From a virus: a stretch of 41,834 nucleotides of DNA. The notes under the pieces are model-generated. The model ran no database searches. It saw only the letters and a program-made list of their open reading frames with translations, and was not told where the DNA came from. Both the position numbers and the translations under genes were made by a program. Positions 8,394 to 16,912 of the stretch are shown here, piece by piece. Where the stretch lies: the IMG/VR virus record IMGVR_UViG_3300017963_000424, positions 1 through 41,834 of that record; one strand, given 5' to 3'. Position 1 is the first letter of the stretch, and every line of letters starts with the position of its first letter.

Positions 8394-9122
8394 TTAATAA
8401 AATGAGTTCGCCATTTGCTCCTCTAGCGGCCCACCACCCAGATGTCCATCTCTAATAGCAATCATCATTTCATCAGTAGTCCACTGAGAGCGTGGCTTCT
8501 TCAGAAAATCAGGTTTGTTTGTACTAGAGGGAGGAGTACCGGATTGCATGGTGCTCGAACCAGAAGAATTTTTTGGCTTAAATAAGAAAGCCTTCTCTTC
8601 ATCTTTTGAATAGTGCTCTACAAATTCTTTAATAGGAATGCCAGATTTGTGCTTCCAAGTTCCATCTTCGTTTTGAACAAGCTGTTCAATGATTTCCTTG
8701 GTTGCCATTTTCTTAGCACTTTCGTTTCGGAATTCGAGCGCCACCGTAGCATCGCTGACAATGCGATCTCTAGTTAATGACGTATTTTCAGTACGAAGAG
8801 CATCGAGTTCACCCTGGAGGGCAGAAATCCGAAGCTTTGCAGCTTCAAGCTCTTGACCGTCTTCTTCCAAACGTTTAATCTCAGCAGCTTTAGCTTCCTT
8901 CTCTGCGCGAGCGGCCTTTGCTGCTAATTCATCTCTTTCTTTGTAGGCTTTATCCAATTTCTCCTTAATAGGAGCCAACTGCTCTTCGACCATCTTGGTC
9001 GCCATATCCTGAATGAGTTTTTGAGTATCCTCGTCAGAAGATTTTGAGTCCACAGAACTTTTTTCTTCCACAGAAGTACTAGAATCCTCATCAGTGAGTT
9101 GGGTGGTATCTTGATCAGACAT
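8394..9122 (-). CDS. Capsid scaffold protein
   Basis: 242 aa from the ATG at 9122, chosen because GGAG lies just upstream; an in-frame TTG at 9134 is less likely. The N-terminus is Ser/Asp/Glu-rich and disordered, followed by a long charged coiled coil (about residues 45-115, for example LAAKAARAEKEAKAAEIKRL). A C-terminal tail contains KPDFLKKPRSQW and a final amphipathic segment. Scaffold proteins guide procapsid assembly and have this architecture. It directly precedes the major capsid gene. Confidence 0.85.
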   Translation of the reverse strand: MSDQDTTQLTDEDSSTSVEEKSSVDSKSSDEDTQKLIQDMATKMVEEQLAPIKEKLDKAYKERDELAAKAARAEKEAKAAEIKRLEEDGQELEAAKLRISALQGELDALRTENTSLTRDRIVSDATVALEFRNESAKKMATKEIIEQLVQNEDGTWKHKSGIPIKEFVEHYSKDEEKAFLFKPKNSSGSSTMQSGTPPSSTNKPDFLKKPRSQWTTDEMMIAIRDGHLGGGPLEEQMANSFY

Positions 9123-9188
9123 TTCTTTCTCCAAATATAGTTAACTTGACCACAGGAACAAGCAGCGAGCACAGCTCAACTGGAATTG

Positions 9189-9194
9189 ATTATA
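9189..9194 (-). promoter_or_regulatory. Candidate -10 element for the scaffold/capsid operon
   Basis: A perfect TATAAT on the minus strand lies 67 bases upstream of the scaffold start. The -35 region is poor (TGCTTT at 17 bp). A local promoter would make sense because the plus-strand cassette separates this operon from the MuF/polymerase gene. Confidence 0.35.
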
Positions 9195-9238
9195 ATCATT
9201 TTTTCCTTTAAAAGCACATTTTGAATCTTTTCTTGAGC

Positions 9239-9244
9239 TATAAT
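9239..9244 (+). promoter_or_regulatory. Candidate -10 element for the plus-strand cassette
   Basis: A perfect TATAAT lies 37 bases before the ATG of the first plus-strand gene. No convincing -35 is present at 16-18 bp (ACATTT at 17 bp). It is the only promoter-like element seen ahead of the two genes that face against the head operon. Confidence 0.45.
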
Positions 9245-9281
9245 TCCTAAAAATTTCAAACTTTTACCGTAGGTTTTTAGA

Positions 9282-9662
9282 ATGGATTTAGAAAATATTA
9301 AAAACCACTTGAGAGGTAATACAATTATGTATGGTACTGCGATTGCACTTGCAACACTTTTAGGTGGCTCTTTTGTTATAGAAATGCCAGCAGATCGTAA
9401 GGTACGAGAGCTAAGAAGTGAAATTGCCCAAAATTGGCAACAACGACAGATATGGGAACAACAACAACAACTCTATCATCGAAATAAAGAATTAGAACAA
9501 ATTCGATGGAGAATGGATTATATTACAAAAGAAATTAATCGGATCAATGCTATACCAGCATATTTAAATAGGCCGCTAACTCCTCAAGAAGCTTGGCAAA
9601 TAGAACAGTTAAAACAAGAATGGAACCTATTAAGGCAGCGGGAACAGCAATTGACCAGATAG
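9282..9662 (+). CDS. Membrane-anchored coiled-coil protein, unknown function
   Basis: 126 aa. A hydrophobic stretch at about residues 14-33 (IMYGTAIALATLLGGSFVIE) predicts one transmembrane segment or uncleaved signal anchor. The rest is a Gln/Arg-rich coiled coil (residues 38-126, repeated QQ and RQR runs). It is the first gene of a two-gene cassette on the strand opposite to the flanking head genes. With its own -10 element this looks like a moron gene. The function was not recognised; a membrane-linked role in the host is plausible. Confidence 0.75.
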   Translation: MDLENIKNHLRGNTIMYGTAIALATLLGGSFVIEMPADRKVRELRSEIAQNWQQRQIWEQQQQLYHRNKELEQIRWRMDYITKEINRINAIPAYLNRPLTPQEAWQIEQLKQEWNLLRQREQQLTR

Positions 9663-9688
9663 TTATTTTATTATTTAGGATTTTGTCA

Positions 9689-10228
9689 ATGAAATTATTT
9701 CTCATTACTGGGTTACCTCGTTCTAGAACTTTTTGGTTCTCTCAATATTTCAATCAATTATCGCATGTTTTTTGTGGACATCAATTATTAAATGGTTGTT
9801 ACTCTGAGAAGAGTTTCTTATCAAAACTTAAGAAAGAAGGGAAGAAAAATAATTTTATTGGCGACAGTGATAGTATGCTACCCTTCTTAGATTTTAAAAA
9901 GATTCCTGATGAGATCCCAGTATTGGTAATAGAAAGAGATTTTGAAGAAGTTATTTTTTCAATGTTAGAAGCCGGGTTAACAATTGATAACCTTAACTAT
10001 AAAGTCTTAAAAGAATTAAATGAGAGAATAAAGAAAATAAAGGGACTAAGAATTATCTTCGATGTAATCAATGATGAACTAGAAGAAATACATAGCCATC
10101 TACTTCCTCAAGTACCTTTTGATCAAGAAATTGCAAATGAATTTATAGATACAAATTTGAGTAGAAATAAAGCCACTCAAATTTCAACTATCACTTATCA
10201 TAGAATAGTTGCGCCTAAATTAAATTAG
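9689..10228 (+). CDS. Sulfotransferase-like P-loop protein
   Basis: 179 aa from the ATG at 9689, preferred over an upstream start at 9593 because an AGGA SD lies eight bases ahead and it removes overlap with the previous gene. The N-terminus MKLFLITGLPRSRTFWFS places a G-x-P-R-S-x-T-x-x-x-S loop after a beta strand, the 5'-phosphosulfate (PAPS) binding loop of sulfotransferases. VLVIERDFEEVIFSMLEAGL resembles the strand with an Arg contacting the 3'-phosphate (R-D-x-x-x-x-x-x-S). Shorter than typical enzymes. The substrate is unknown; in a moron-like cassette it could modify a host surface glycan or a metabolite. Confidence 0.7.
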   Translation: MKLFLITGLPRSRTFWFSQYFNQLSHVFCGHQLLNGCYSEKSFLSKLKKEGKKNNFIGDSDSMLPFLDFKKIPDEIPVLVIERDFEEVIFSMLEAGLTIDNLNYKVLKELNERIKKIKGLRIIFDVINDELEEIHSHLLPQVPFDQEIANEFIDTNLSRNKATQISTITYHRIVAPKLN

Positions 10229-10243
10229 ATTTATAATTTAGTT

Positions 10244-10330
10244 GTGTGGCTAGAGGATTCCTTCTCCCTCGAATTCTTGAAAGGCTGTCTCCCCACCCGT
10301 CCAGCAGACCACAGCTTGCCACACTCTTTT
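10244..10330 (+). terminator. Structured 3' element of the cassette (terminator or small RNA)
   Basis: Seven-base arms GTGTGGC (10244-10250) and GCCACAC (10318-10324) pair perfectly around a 67-base interior that is much richer in G+C than its surroundings. Inside, GCTGT (10284-10288) pairs with ACAGC (10311-10315). On the plus strand it is followed by CTCTTTT. It lies between two convergent genes, so it probably ends the plus-strand transcript and perhaps also the incoming minus-strand one. Its size resembles a tRNA but no T- or D-arm consensus is present. Confidence 0.45.
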
Positions 10331-13300
10331 ATGGACCGATCCCATACCATTCTTCGCCCTCTGCTAGGGGTCTCAGTACTTCTTCATAAGTTAACCGATC
10401 TTCTTTTGGAAGAATAATACCCTCTCTCTCAGCACGTCTAATCAATTCATTATAAGTCTTTTGCGACATACCTTCTTTGCGCATTTCTTTTAATGTTTCA
10501 ATAACACTTTCTGATCTAACAGCATCAGCATAAATTTTTCTCAATGCAGTTTTTGCTTTACCTGCATCAGCCATGTTGACAAAGAACGCATCATGAATTG
10601 TAGCCGTTGGTATATTATTGCGACGACCCCATAAATGAAACTGGCGAACAATAGCAGCGTCATTACTATGATTCCCGTTAACCCCCAAACCAGTGCGAGC
10701 ATCGATAATAGAAGCTTTTCCCTTAAGTTTTGCGTCTTCTGCCACACCTCTGTAAACATTTCTAACTCTCCTTCCTGTATTAGGATCTATCCAGTTGATA
10801 TGCTCTTCTAAAACAGGGCGGTATCTTTGACGCATTATCTTACCATCAAAAGTAACCCAAGGAATATCAGTTTTCTTAGATTCTGTCATATAAGCTCTAG
10901 CAACATCCTTCCAGAATGTAATGAATGTTTGTGTAACTGGAACTCTCCTCGCAAGATTTTCAGACATAATTCTAGAGACTTCTTTGAATTCATTAGGCCC
11001 TACTAATCCTGCATGTGTTCTGGACATCTTATCTACAAAATCTTCAACATCTGGATGGATATCTCTTGCTGCAGATCTTAATTTACTTCCAATGGGAGCA
11101 TCTTTATCGATTACATCATTTAATTCTTTTTTAGCAACCATTAAATCTTGTACTAAGGTTTCTGCACCAATTGCTTTAGCATCTTTAATTTCATTATCTA
11201 TAATTTTATTTAATTCTAATTGTGAGAAAGCTTCTTTGGGTGTAGCAGCAATTCTTCTTCTGACTACAACCACATAATCTCTCTTGATTAAGTCTTTAGC
11301 AAACCATCCTGCAAATGTTGCTGCCTGAGTAGCAGGTCCAGCGCCATAAAATGCAACCATGTTTCCGTATTTAGCACCTTTAGAAAGATCTTCCCAAGTC
11401 AAATCCGAAGGTAATCTACCCAATGCTTTGAATCTAGGATCTGCCATAGCATCTTGTGCCATGATGTCATATAAGCGATTTTTCTGTGGAGTAGCTACTA
11501 CATTGCTTTCAAAGGCTAATGGTCTATCTTTAGTTGCTAATGCAATAACCTGTGCTCCACTTGCTGAGGCATCTATCTCGATCGGTAATTCAGAGCGATA
11601 AGTTGCTATCTTTGCTAAATCATTAAGATTACCATCAACATGATCATAGATTCTAGTATATTCTAAAGCAAGTCTTAATAACTTAGGATGCTCTTCTGCA
11701 TCTAATTGTGCTAGTAAAGGATGCTCTAAAACATCTCTAATTCTGCGATCTCTTTGAGTAGTAGATTGTATAGCCCTGCCTAGCTCTAATAATTGTGGAG
11801 ATACTTCTCTAAATACTTTAAAACGACCAGCATTAGTTAAAGTTTCAGTTCCAGGACCTACTAACGCCCCGACCTGTTCTTGAAAAGCTAGCCAACCATC
11901 TACACCAATAGGTTTGGATTTTGCTGTATTTAAGAAAGGTCTTACGAATTCACCACCAGTAGGTGTCAGATACCCTCTAGCGTAAATTCTGCCTCTACTA
12001 TCAATTTGGTGTGCTATTTTGAATATATCTCCTCGATCTCGATGCCATTTAACTGTTTGCATCATACCGAGACCCATATCTTCCCGCTGCATTACAATTT
12101 TACGAACACCATTCAAATCATCATATTTCTTAACATTTCCTCTAGGGTCTCTAAACCTGACTAGATCTAGCATAAAACTAGAATACTCATTATCTACTTT
12201 CCACTCTACGGAATTCGCCCAATTAATTTCATTGGCAATATCCTTATCAATTTGGATCGTATCATAGTAAACATTTGCTCTTCTAGTTACTATAGAATCT
12301 CCAGTATCAACACCTCCTCTCGTTTTATATTTTTTAGTATCAATATCAATCTTGAGTTCGTCTCTTTTATTAACAATACCTACTCGTTTTCCTACATAGA
12401 GTTTTCTATTGATAATTTGTAATTCACGGAGATCTTTATCCCTTATCAAAACTTCTCGGCTAACAGTATCTCTCCAAGAACCATCTGGCCTTCCTGTTTC
12501 TATATCAGTCACTGCTCTTCTAGTCACTCCCCTTGGAGTAACACGAATCATTTTCTTTTCTTCCAACATTCGCAACAAACGACTACCATGATAATGATAT
12601 GTTTGTAAATTAGGAGCACCTAACAAAGGTGTCTTATCTGCTAAGTTTAAAGGATATTTTTGATAAAGAGTCTTCCCCATATTGATCGCTAAGGTATCGT
12701 AATCAGTTGTTGTACCTGTGGCGAGCATTTCAAATGCTTCAGAGATCGCATCTATTGCTTTATCATTTTGTTTACCGGCAAAAAAATCTTCTCTTGCTTT
12801 AATTAAATTTCCTTTTAAAGTTAAATCCTGTTCAAGAATCCTTTTAAAAGGTTGTTTAATAGGTTTTAAAAAATTAGCCCAAGCTTCTTCTAGAATTGTA
12901 GGTTGAGGTCGCCCTTCAAGAGTTTTCCACAATCTTTTTCCACCAGGTTGTTTTTTAATCCACTCTTCTAATGCCTTAGAAGGTTTTTTAAGACCTGTTA
13001 AATTTTTAATTGGATCTGTAAAATAAAATCTAAGTGGAGACCTACCAGAATAATAAGCTTTTCTAGCTAAAGGATTTCCTACTGATTTTCTCCAATTGTT
13101 TACGAATTTTTGATTAGCTTCTAAATTATCAGCCAATTCTGAGAAAGTAACCCATTGGCCATCTATTTGAATAGATGCTTCACCGCCTTCAGGACCCCAA
13201 AGTCTAAATTGTGAAGCACGGTCTCTAGATCTTCTATCTAAAATTCTAGAAACATTCACGACAGAATTCTTCATCTCAGCTCTGATAATCGCCTCAAAAT

Positions 13301-14819
13301 TATCCCACTCCTGTCGATAAGAAGGTCTTTGAGGATCATAAAATCGTTCAAAATTAATTCTTAAATTTTCTAGAACAGCAGTCTGTTGGTTGACAGACAT
13401 CTTCTCATCTAAAGAATTAACAAAGTCTGTTATATAATCTTTTTGTCTTTGTTTTAGTATTTTAGAAGCATTTAAAAAATCTAGTCTCTCTTGGAAGACC
13501 TGGAAGTCAGGGTCATACAGATAACTGTTTTTAGTTTCTCCAGTGACAGGATCAATAAAGTGAGTTCTTTCATCAAATACATTACTAGCATTTCTGTGAC
13601 TTTGCCTCTTACCTGCTAAAGAAGTTCCCTTGTAATCAACCAAAGAGAGATTAGTTTTCTGATTAGAAGCTTCTGTAATATAGAAATCTCTGAGATCATC
13701 TGTCAGAGTTTTATCTCTCATTAAATCTAACGGCTTGGCTACTTTTACTGGAACATCATCTGCTCCAGCAATTAAACGCCGCTGAGAAAAAACAGTAGTA
13801 GCGAAATTATCTAACCGCCTTAAAGCTTCTATTGAAATTTGTTTACCCTTTGAAGTAAAGAATTCTTTTATATCGACAAGACCATTATCAAATAAACTTA
13901 CTTTATTCTCATCACCACCAAGATGTCTCAATTTTGTTTCATAAGACTGTCTTCGAAGCCAGTTGCCATAACCTTCTTTTTTAATTGTCCGGCCATCTAG
14001 TTTCTTACGTTGTTGTGGAGAAATATTCTTTACAACTGTTTTTCGAATTCTAGGATCTTGTGTCTCTAAAATCTCATTAAAAGATTTAGCCAGAGGAATA
14101 ATTGTAGAACGACACCTCCAATGTAGTGGAGGTATGTTTCTAGTATCATCAAGAGCATAGATGCGTCCATCGTGGTACCTGCAAATCTCAGAAGTACGAC
14201 TATCTAGAATAGCTGTAAATTGATAACCCTTCATAATGCCTGCATTGGCATTTAAGACTTCTAATTGAGCAGTATTGGTTACTTTTGTAATAGCTGTTCT
14301 AACCAATGCTGTAGCTTGGTTCTCAGAAATCTTTACAGTACTAGCAACTTGATTAGCGATTTCAGGAGTGGTGAGCCCTTTGGCTAATCCCCTATTTATT
14401 ATATTTTGAGCACGTTTAAACTCATTGTCGCCTATTCTCGCAAACTGTCGATCCAGACTAGCATCGTTAGGAACGTTGTTCCCGACAATATCAGCAAGTA
14501 TAGGATTACGGCGGGGAGGTTGGACTTTATAAATATCCCCCACTGCTCTATGTAGTGAATTAGTGTGGAAAGAAAATTGTTCAGCGCCATACTCCGTCAG
14601 ATATCCATCAGTCATATTAAAAACTTCTTTAATATAACGATTGATCTCTCTTCTTACTTCAGGAGATTTTGGAGAAACCTTAACAATTTGTTTTAGGCGA
14701 TCTCTATGGCGCCGAGTAGCTCTCCTTACGTCAGTCTGTACCTTGTTCTCAAATAGACGAGACATTGCCTGATTATCGACAAGTCTGTCATAGAGTTCTT
14801 CATTGACTGAATCTGCCAC
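10329..14819 (-). CDS. MuF head-morphogenesis domain fused to T7-type single-subunit RNA polymerase
   Basis: 1,496 codons, GTG start without a clear SD; an ATG at residue 20 is an alternative. Residues about 120-245 are a MuF domain: helix QATALVRTAITKVTNTAQLE, then ILDSRTSEICRYHDGRIY and PPLHWRCRSTIIPL. Residues about 870-1440 match T7-like RNA polymerases: DSRGRIYA at 940-947 (DxRGR motif), AKSKPIG at 966-972, motif A DASASGAQ with Asp1083, motif B K1150-x7-Y1158-G1159, and motif C TIHDAF with Asp1410, preceded by NHSNDAAI. All catalytic residues visible by eye are present. The region 300-870 probably holds an N-terminal promoter-binding or linker domain of unknown fold. It lies between portal and scaffold genes, the MuF position, so packaging in the head is likely. 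The polymerase would be injected to transcribe phage genes. Confidence 0.92.
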   Translation of the reverse strand: MADSVNEELYDRLVDNQAMSRLFENKVQTDVRRATRRHRDRLKQIVKVSPKSPEVRREINRYIKEVFNMTDGYLTEYGAEQFSFHTNSLHRAVGDIYKVQPPRRNPILADIVGNNVPNDASLDRQFARIGDNEFKRAQNIINRGLAKGLTTPEIANQVASTVKISENQATALVRTAITKVTNTAQLEVLNANAGIMKGYQFTAILDSRTSEICRYHDGRIYALDDTRNIPPLHWRCRSTIIPLAKSFNEILETQDPRIRKTVVKNISPQQRKKLDGRTIKKEGYGNWLRRQSYETKLRHLGGDENKVSLFDNGLVDIKEFFTSKGKQISIEALRRLDNFATTVFSQRRLIAGADDVPVKVAKPLDLMRDKTLTDDLRDFYITEASNQKTNLSLVDYKGTSLAGKRQSHRNASNVFDERTHFIDPVTGETKNSYLYDPDFQVFQERLDFLNASKILKQRQKDYITDFVNSLDEKMSVNQQTAVLENLRINFERFYDPQRPSYRQEWDNFEAIIRAEMKNSVVNVSRILDRRSRDRASQFRLWGPEGGEASIQIDGQWVTFSELADNLEANQKFVNNWRKSVGNPLARKAYYSGRSPLRFYFTDPIKNLTGLKKPSKALEEWIKKQPGGKRLWKTLEGRPQPTILEEAWANFLKPIKQPFKRILEQDLTLKGNLIKAREDFFAGKQNDKAIDAISEAFEMLATGTTTDYDTLAINMGKTLYQKYPLNLADKTPLLGAPNLQTYHYHGSRLLRMLEEKKMIRVTPRGVTRRAVTDIETGRPDGSWRDTVSREVLIRDKDLRELQIINRKLYVGKRVGIVNKRDELKIDIDTKKYKTRGGVDTGDSIVTRRANVYYDTIQIDKDIANEINWANSVEWKVDNEYSSFMLDLVRFRDPRGNVKKYDDLNGVRKIVMQREDMGLGMMQTVKWHRDRGDIFKIAHQIDSRGRIYARGYLTPTGGEFVRPFLNTAKSKPIGVDGWLAFQEQVGALVGPGTETLTNAGRFKVFREVSPQLLELGRAIQSTTQRDRRIRDVLEHPLLAQLDAEEHPKLLRLALEYTRIYDHVDGNLNDLAKIATYRSELPIEIDASASGAQVIALATKDRPLAFESNVVATPQKNRLYDIMAQDAMADPRFKALGRLPSDLTWEDLSKGAKYGNMVAFYGAGPATQAATFAGWFAKDLIKRDYVVVVRRRIAATPKEAFSQLELNKIIDNEIKDAKAIGAETLVQDLMVAKKELNDVIDKDAPIGSKLRSAARDIHPDVEDFVDKMSRTHAGLVGPNEFKEVSRIMSENLARRVPVTQTFITFWKDVARAYMTESKKTDIPWVTFDGKIMRQRYRPVLEEHINWIDPNTGRRVRNVYRGVAEDAKLKGKASIIDARTGLGVNGNHSNDAAIVRQFHLWGRRNNIPTATIHDAFFVNMADAGKAKTALRKIYADAVRSESVIETLKEMRKEGMSQKTYNELIRRAEREGIILPKEDRLTYEEVLRPLAEGEEWYGIGP

Positions 14820-14838
14820 ATTAGTAAACTATTTCAAA

Positions 14839-15021
14839 TTAAGCTGCATTTCTAGATTTATTATATAATTTGATTTTTAAATTTGGATTAGAAGATAGCT
14901 TTAAAGCTATTAAGTCCTCCTTAGAAACAAATTCAGAGACACCATTAGTATATTGAACGATAGCAGAACCATCATCATATACTTCTACAATCCGCTTTAA
15001 GACTAAAGTCTCAGTAATCAT
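14839..15021 (-). CDS. Small protein, paralogue of the adjacent gene
   Basis: 60 aa from the ATG at 15021 (MITETLVLKRIVEVYDDGSA), chosen because it follows the upstream stop by one base; ATGs up to 15054 are alternatives. It shares the pattern DGS-x-I-x-Q-x-x-x-G-x-x-x-x-V-x-K-E-x-L with the product of the gene at 15023-15259, so the two probably arose by duplication. It lies between portal and MuF/polymerase genes. Function is unknown. Confidence 0.7.
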   Translation of the reverse strand: MITETLVLKRIVEVYDDGSAIVQYTNGVSEFVSKEDLIALKLSSNPNLKIKLYNKSRNAA

Positions 15022-15022
15022 A

Positions 15023-15259
15023 TTAGGCGACATCTCCATCATATTTGAAATCATCTTCGAAATGTTCCTCTTCTATTTTAGGCTCTTCTAACTTAGGTTC
15101 TTCTAGTTTAGGTTCGTCTAAAGGAAGATCTAGTGTAGCGGTTGAACCTTCTAATTCTGCTAATTCTTCCTTGGTAACTCTCTTAGTAGTACCATCAGAG
15201 AACTGTATGATAGAACCACCAGCTTTAGCATTTTCTACAAGTACAGTAAAATCACTCAT
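15023..15259 (-). CDS. Small acidic protein next to the portal gene
   Basis: 78 aa from the ATG at 15259, overlapping the portal stop by eight bases, with a GGAGAT SD upstream. The N-terminal half (TVLVENAKAGGSIIQFSDGT, then VTKEELAEL) forms the same short domain as the next gene. The tail contains repeats of EEPKLEEPK followed by an acidic end. It may be a small head protein or a portal partner; only position supports this. Confidence 0.7.
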   Translation of the reverse strand: MSDFTVLVENAKAGGSIIQFSDGTTKRVTKEELAELEGSTATLDLPLDEPKLEEPKLEEPKIEEEHFEDDFKYDGDVA

Positions 15260-16892
15260 CTGTCGTATCTCCATTATCTGGGTTTTGGTCAGGTACTTCA
15301 TTAGCCATTCTTCTAGCTAATTCTACAGTCTTATCTATTTCCATTTCATCCTGTCTGTCAGGGGGTCCTGGAATTAGATCGTCTTGTTCAATTTCTTGCC
15401 TAGCAAGCTCATCATTGTAGTCATTGGGGATAATATCATTAGATTTGAGAATCTGTAGGAAAGTAGTTCTCGGAATCTTTCCAGTATCATACCATTCAGT
15501 AACGAGTCTGAGCCATTCTGCACCCAGCGGAGCGGGATTAAAATCTGGAGATAAATTAAATGCAATCTCTTCTTCTTGAAAAGAAGTTCCATATCTCCAA
15601 TTAAGCATTGTAGTGATAATCGATCTCATACTTTGGGAGATCTTGACATTCAGAGTAGATAGCTGGGCAGTTTGAGCCGCATTCCTAATTTCCAAAGCTA
15701 CTCCCGACTGATCTCTAACATCAGGAGCCATCATCCTAATACCCATCCTAGCAATCTCTAAGAGAGACTGATCGATAGCTCTATCCATGTCTTTTAGAGC
15801 ATCTGTAGGAGTATCTAAGATTTTGATATCTTCATCGACTTGAACTCGCAACCAAGAGCCTAAACCGGCATTTGCTAACTTATCTAACTCTTCTTCACCC
15901 ATATTAGATTTGATAACGGGTGTATAAGTAGCTGCCCCGTACATCAGATGATTTCTTCTACTGACCTTGTTGTATAAACCAACTTCACGATCAATTAAAG
16001 GCATTAGTATAGGTTCTTCTCCCTGGATAGAACCATTCAACGGGAATATGGGAATTCTTGTCAATGGCTGTGCATTGATCATGATATTGGTTTCAGTACC
16101 CTTATAGACAAACATCTCTTTGGTTGCCACATGATCGTATTTAAACTCCCCTGCTTCAACTTTAGCATCCAGCGGAGTTTCTTTTTCAAAGATTCTAATT
16201 TGATAGTTACCAGCGCTATTAATTTCATGTACCCAGACTGTATCTACAATCTCAGGGTGAAATTCATTCTCAGCAGTGTATTTCTCTACCATTTGGCGAA
16301 CAATTACTTGTTGTAAGCCAGTTTCATTGGTAACAGGGTTTTTACCCTCTCTCCAGTTGATGACAGATTCCGCCTTAAGCAGAATAGGATAAGGCTTTAA
16401 ATTCTTCTTTTGATCAGGGGTTAAATCTGCATCAGGAGCTACGTAAGGGAAGTTGACCATGACCCAAGCCCTAGAAGTTGTAATTTCTTCTTCTAAAGCT
16501 TCATCTAAAAATCCGATTAGAGATCCGTGTTGAGAAGTGAAGTCATTCATTAACCATTCATAGGCACCTTTTGGAGCACTAGAAGGTAAAACTAAATCGG
16601 GACGTTTTCTAAGTAATCCAGCTACAAGAATTCTCATATATTGAGAACATAGTCCAGGCAATTCTGCTTCCATTCTAAAGAAAGCATATTGTTGTTCAGT
16701 CATTGTAGGACTGAAAGGAATTAGAAGATTATCGTTATAGACTCTGTCTATTCGCTTATCGTATTCCTTTGCTGCATATTGCCCGCCAATGATAGCTCTA
16801 GCTTTTCGGTAGAAAGGCTTTAGAGAGTCGTAACGATAAGAGGGGTCTGCTACCCCCCTGATCTCAGTAGTTGTTGCCTGAATAACTGGCAT
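15252..16892 (-). CDS. Portal protein (DUF4055 family)
   Basis: 546 aa. The N-terminal half has the DUF4055 pattern: DSLKPFYRKARAIIGGQYAA, then YAFFRMEAELPGLCSQYM and a hydrophobic segment ending RAWVMVNFP, then LLKAESVINWREGKNP. The C-terminus is acidic and disordered. Length (about 500-550) fits portals of this family. Portals form the dodecameric ring for DNA entry and exit. It lies between large terminase and the MuF fusion. The last codons contain the SD for the following small gene. Confidence 0.88.
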   Translation of the reverse strand: MPVIQATTTEIRGVADPSYRYDSLKPFYRKARAIIGGQYAAKEYDKRIDRVYNDNLLIPFSPTMTEQQYAFFRMEAELPGLCSQYMRILVAGLLRKRPDLVLPSSAPKGAYEWLMNDFTSQHGSLIGFLDEALEEEITTSRAWVMVNFPYVAPDADLTPDQKKNLKPYPILLKAESVINWREGKNPVTNETGLQQVIVRQMVEKYTAENEFHPEIVDTVWVHEINSAGNYQIRIFEKETPLDAKVEAGEFKYDHVATKEMFVYKGTETNIMINAQPLTRIPIFPLNGSIQGEEPILMPLIDREVGLYNKVSRRNHLMYGAATYTPVIKSNMGEEELDKLANAGLGSWLRVQVDEDIKILDTPTDALKDMDRAIDQSLLEIARMGIRMMAPDVRDQSGVALEIRNAAQTAQLSTLNVKISQSMRSIITTMLNWRYGTSFQEEEIAFNLSPDFNPAPLGAEWLRLVTEWYDTGKIPRTTFLQILKSNDIIPNDYNDELARQEIEQDDLIPGPPDRQDEMEIDKTVELARRMANEVPDQNPDNGDTTDE

Positions 16893-16912
16893 TTAGGTAA
16901 TTACCGTTTCAG

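Noticed and set aside
9593-9688. Longer N-terminus for the sulfotransferase-like protein
   Set aside because: The added 32 residues overlap the preceding gene, are not sulfotransferase-like, and the SD supports the start at 9689.
10244-10324. Possible tRNA on either strand
   Set aside because: A 7-bp closing stem and size fit, but there is no T-loop consensus, no D-arm pairing in place and no anticodon stem, so it is reported only as a structured element.
10921-12906. Plus-strand open frames of 60-118 codons opposite the MuF/polymerase gene
   Set aside because: They are antisense to a frame with conserved catalytic motifs, and have no SD or recognisable domains.
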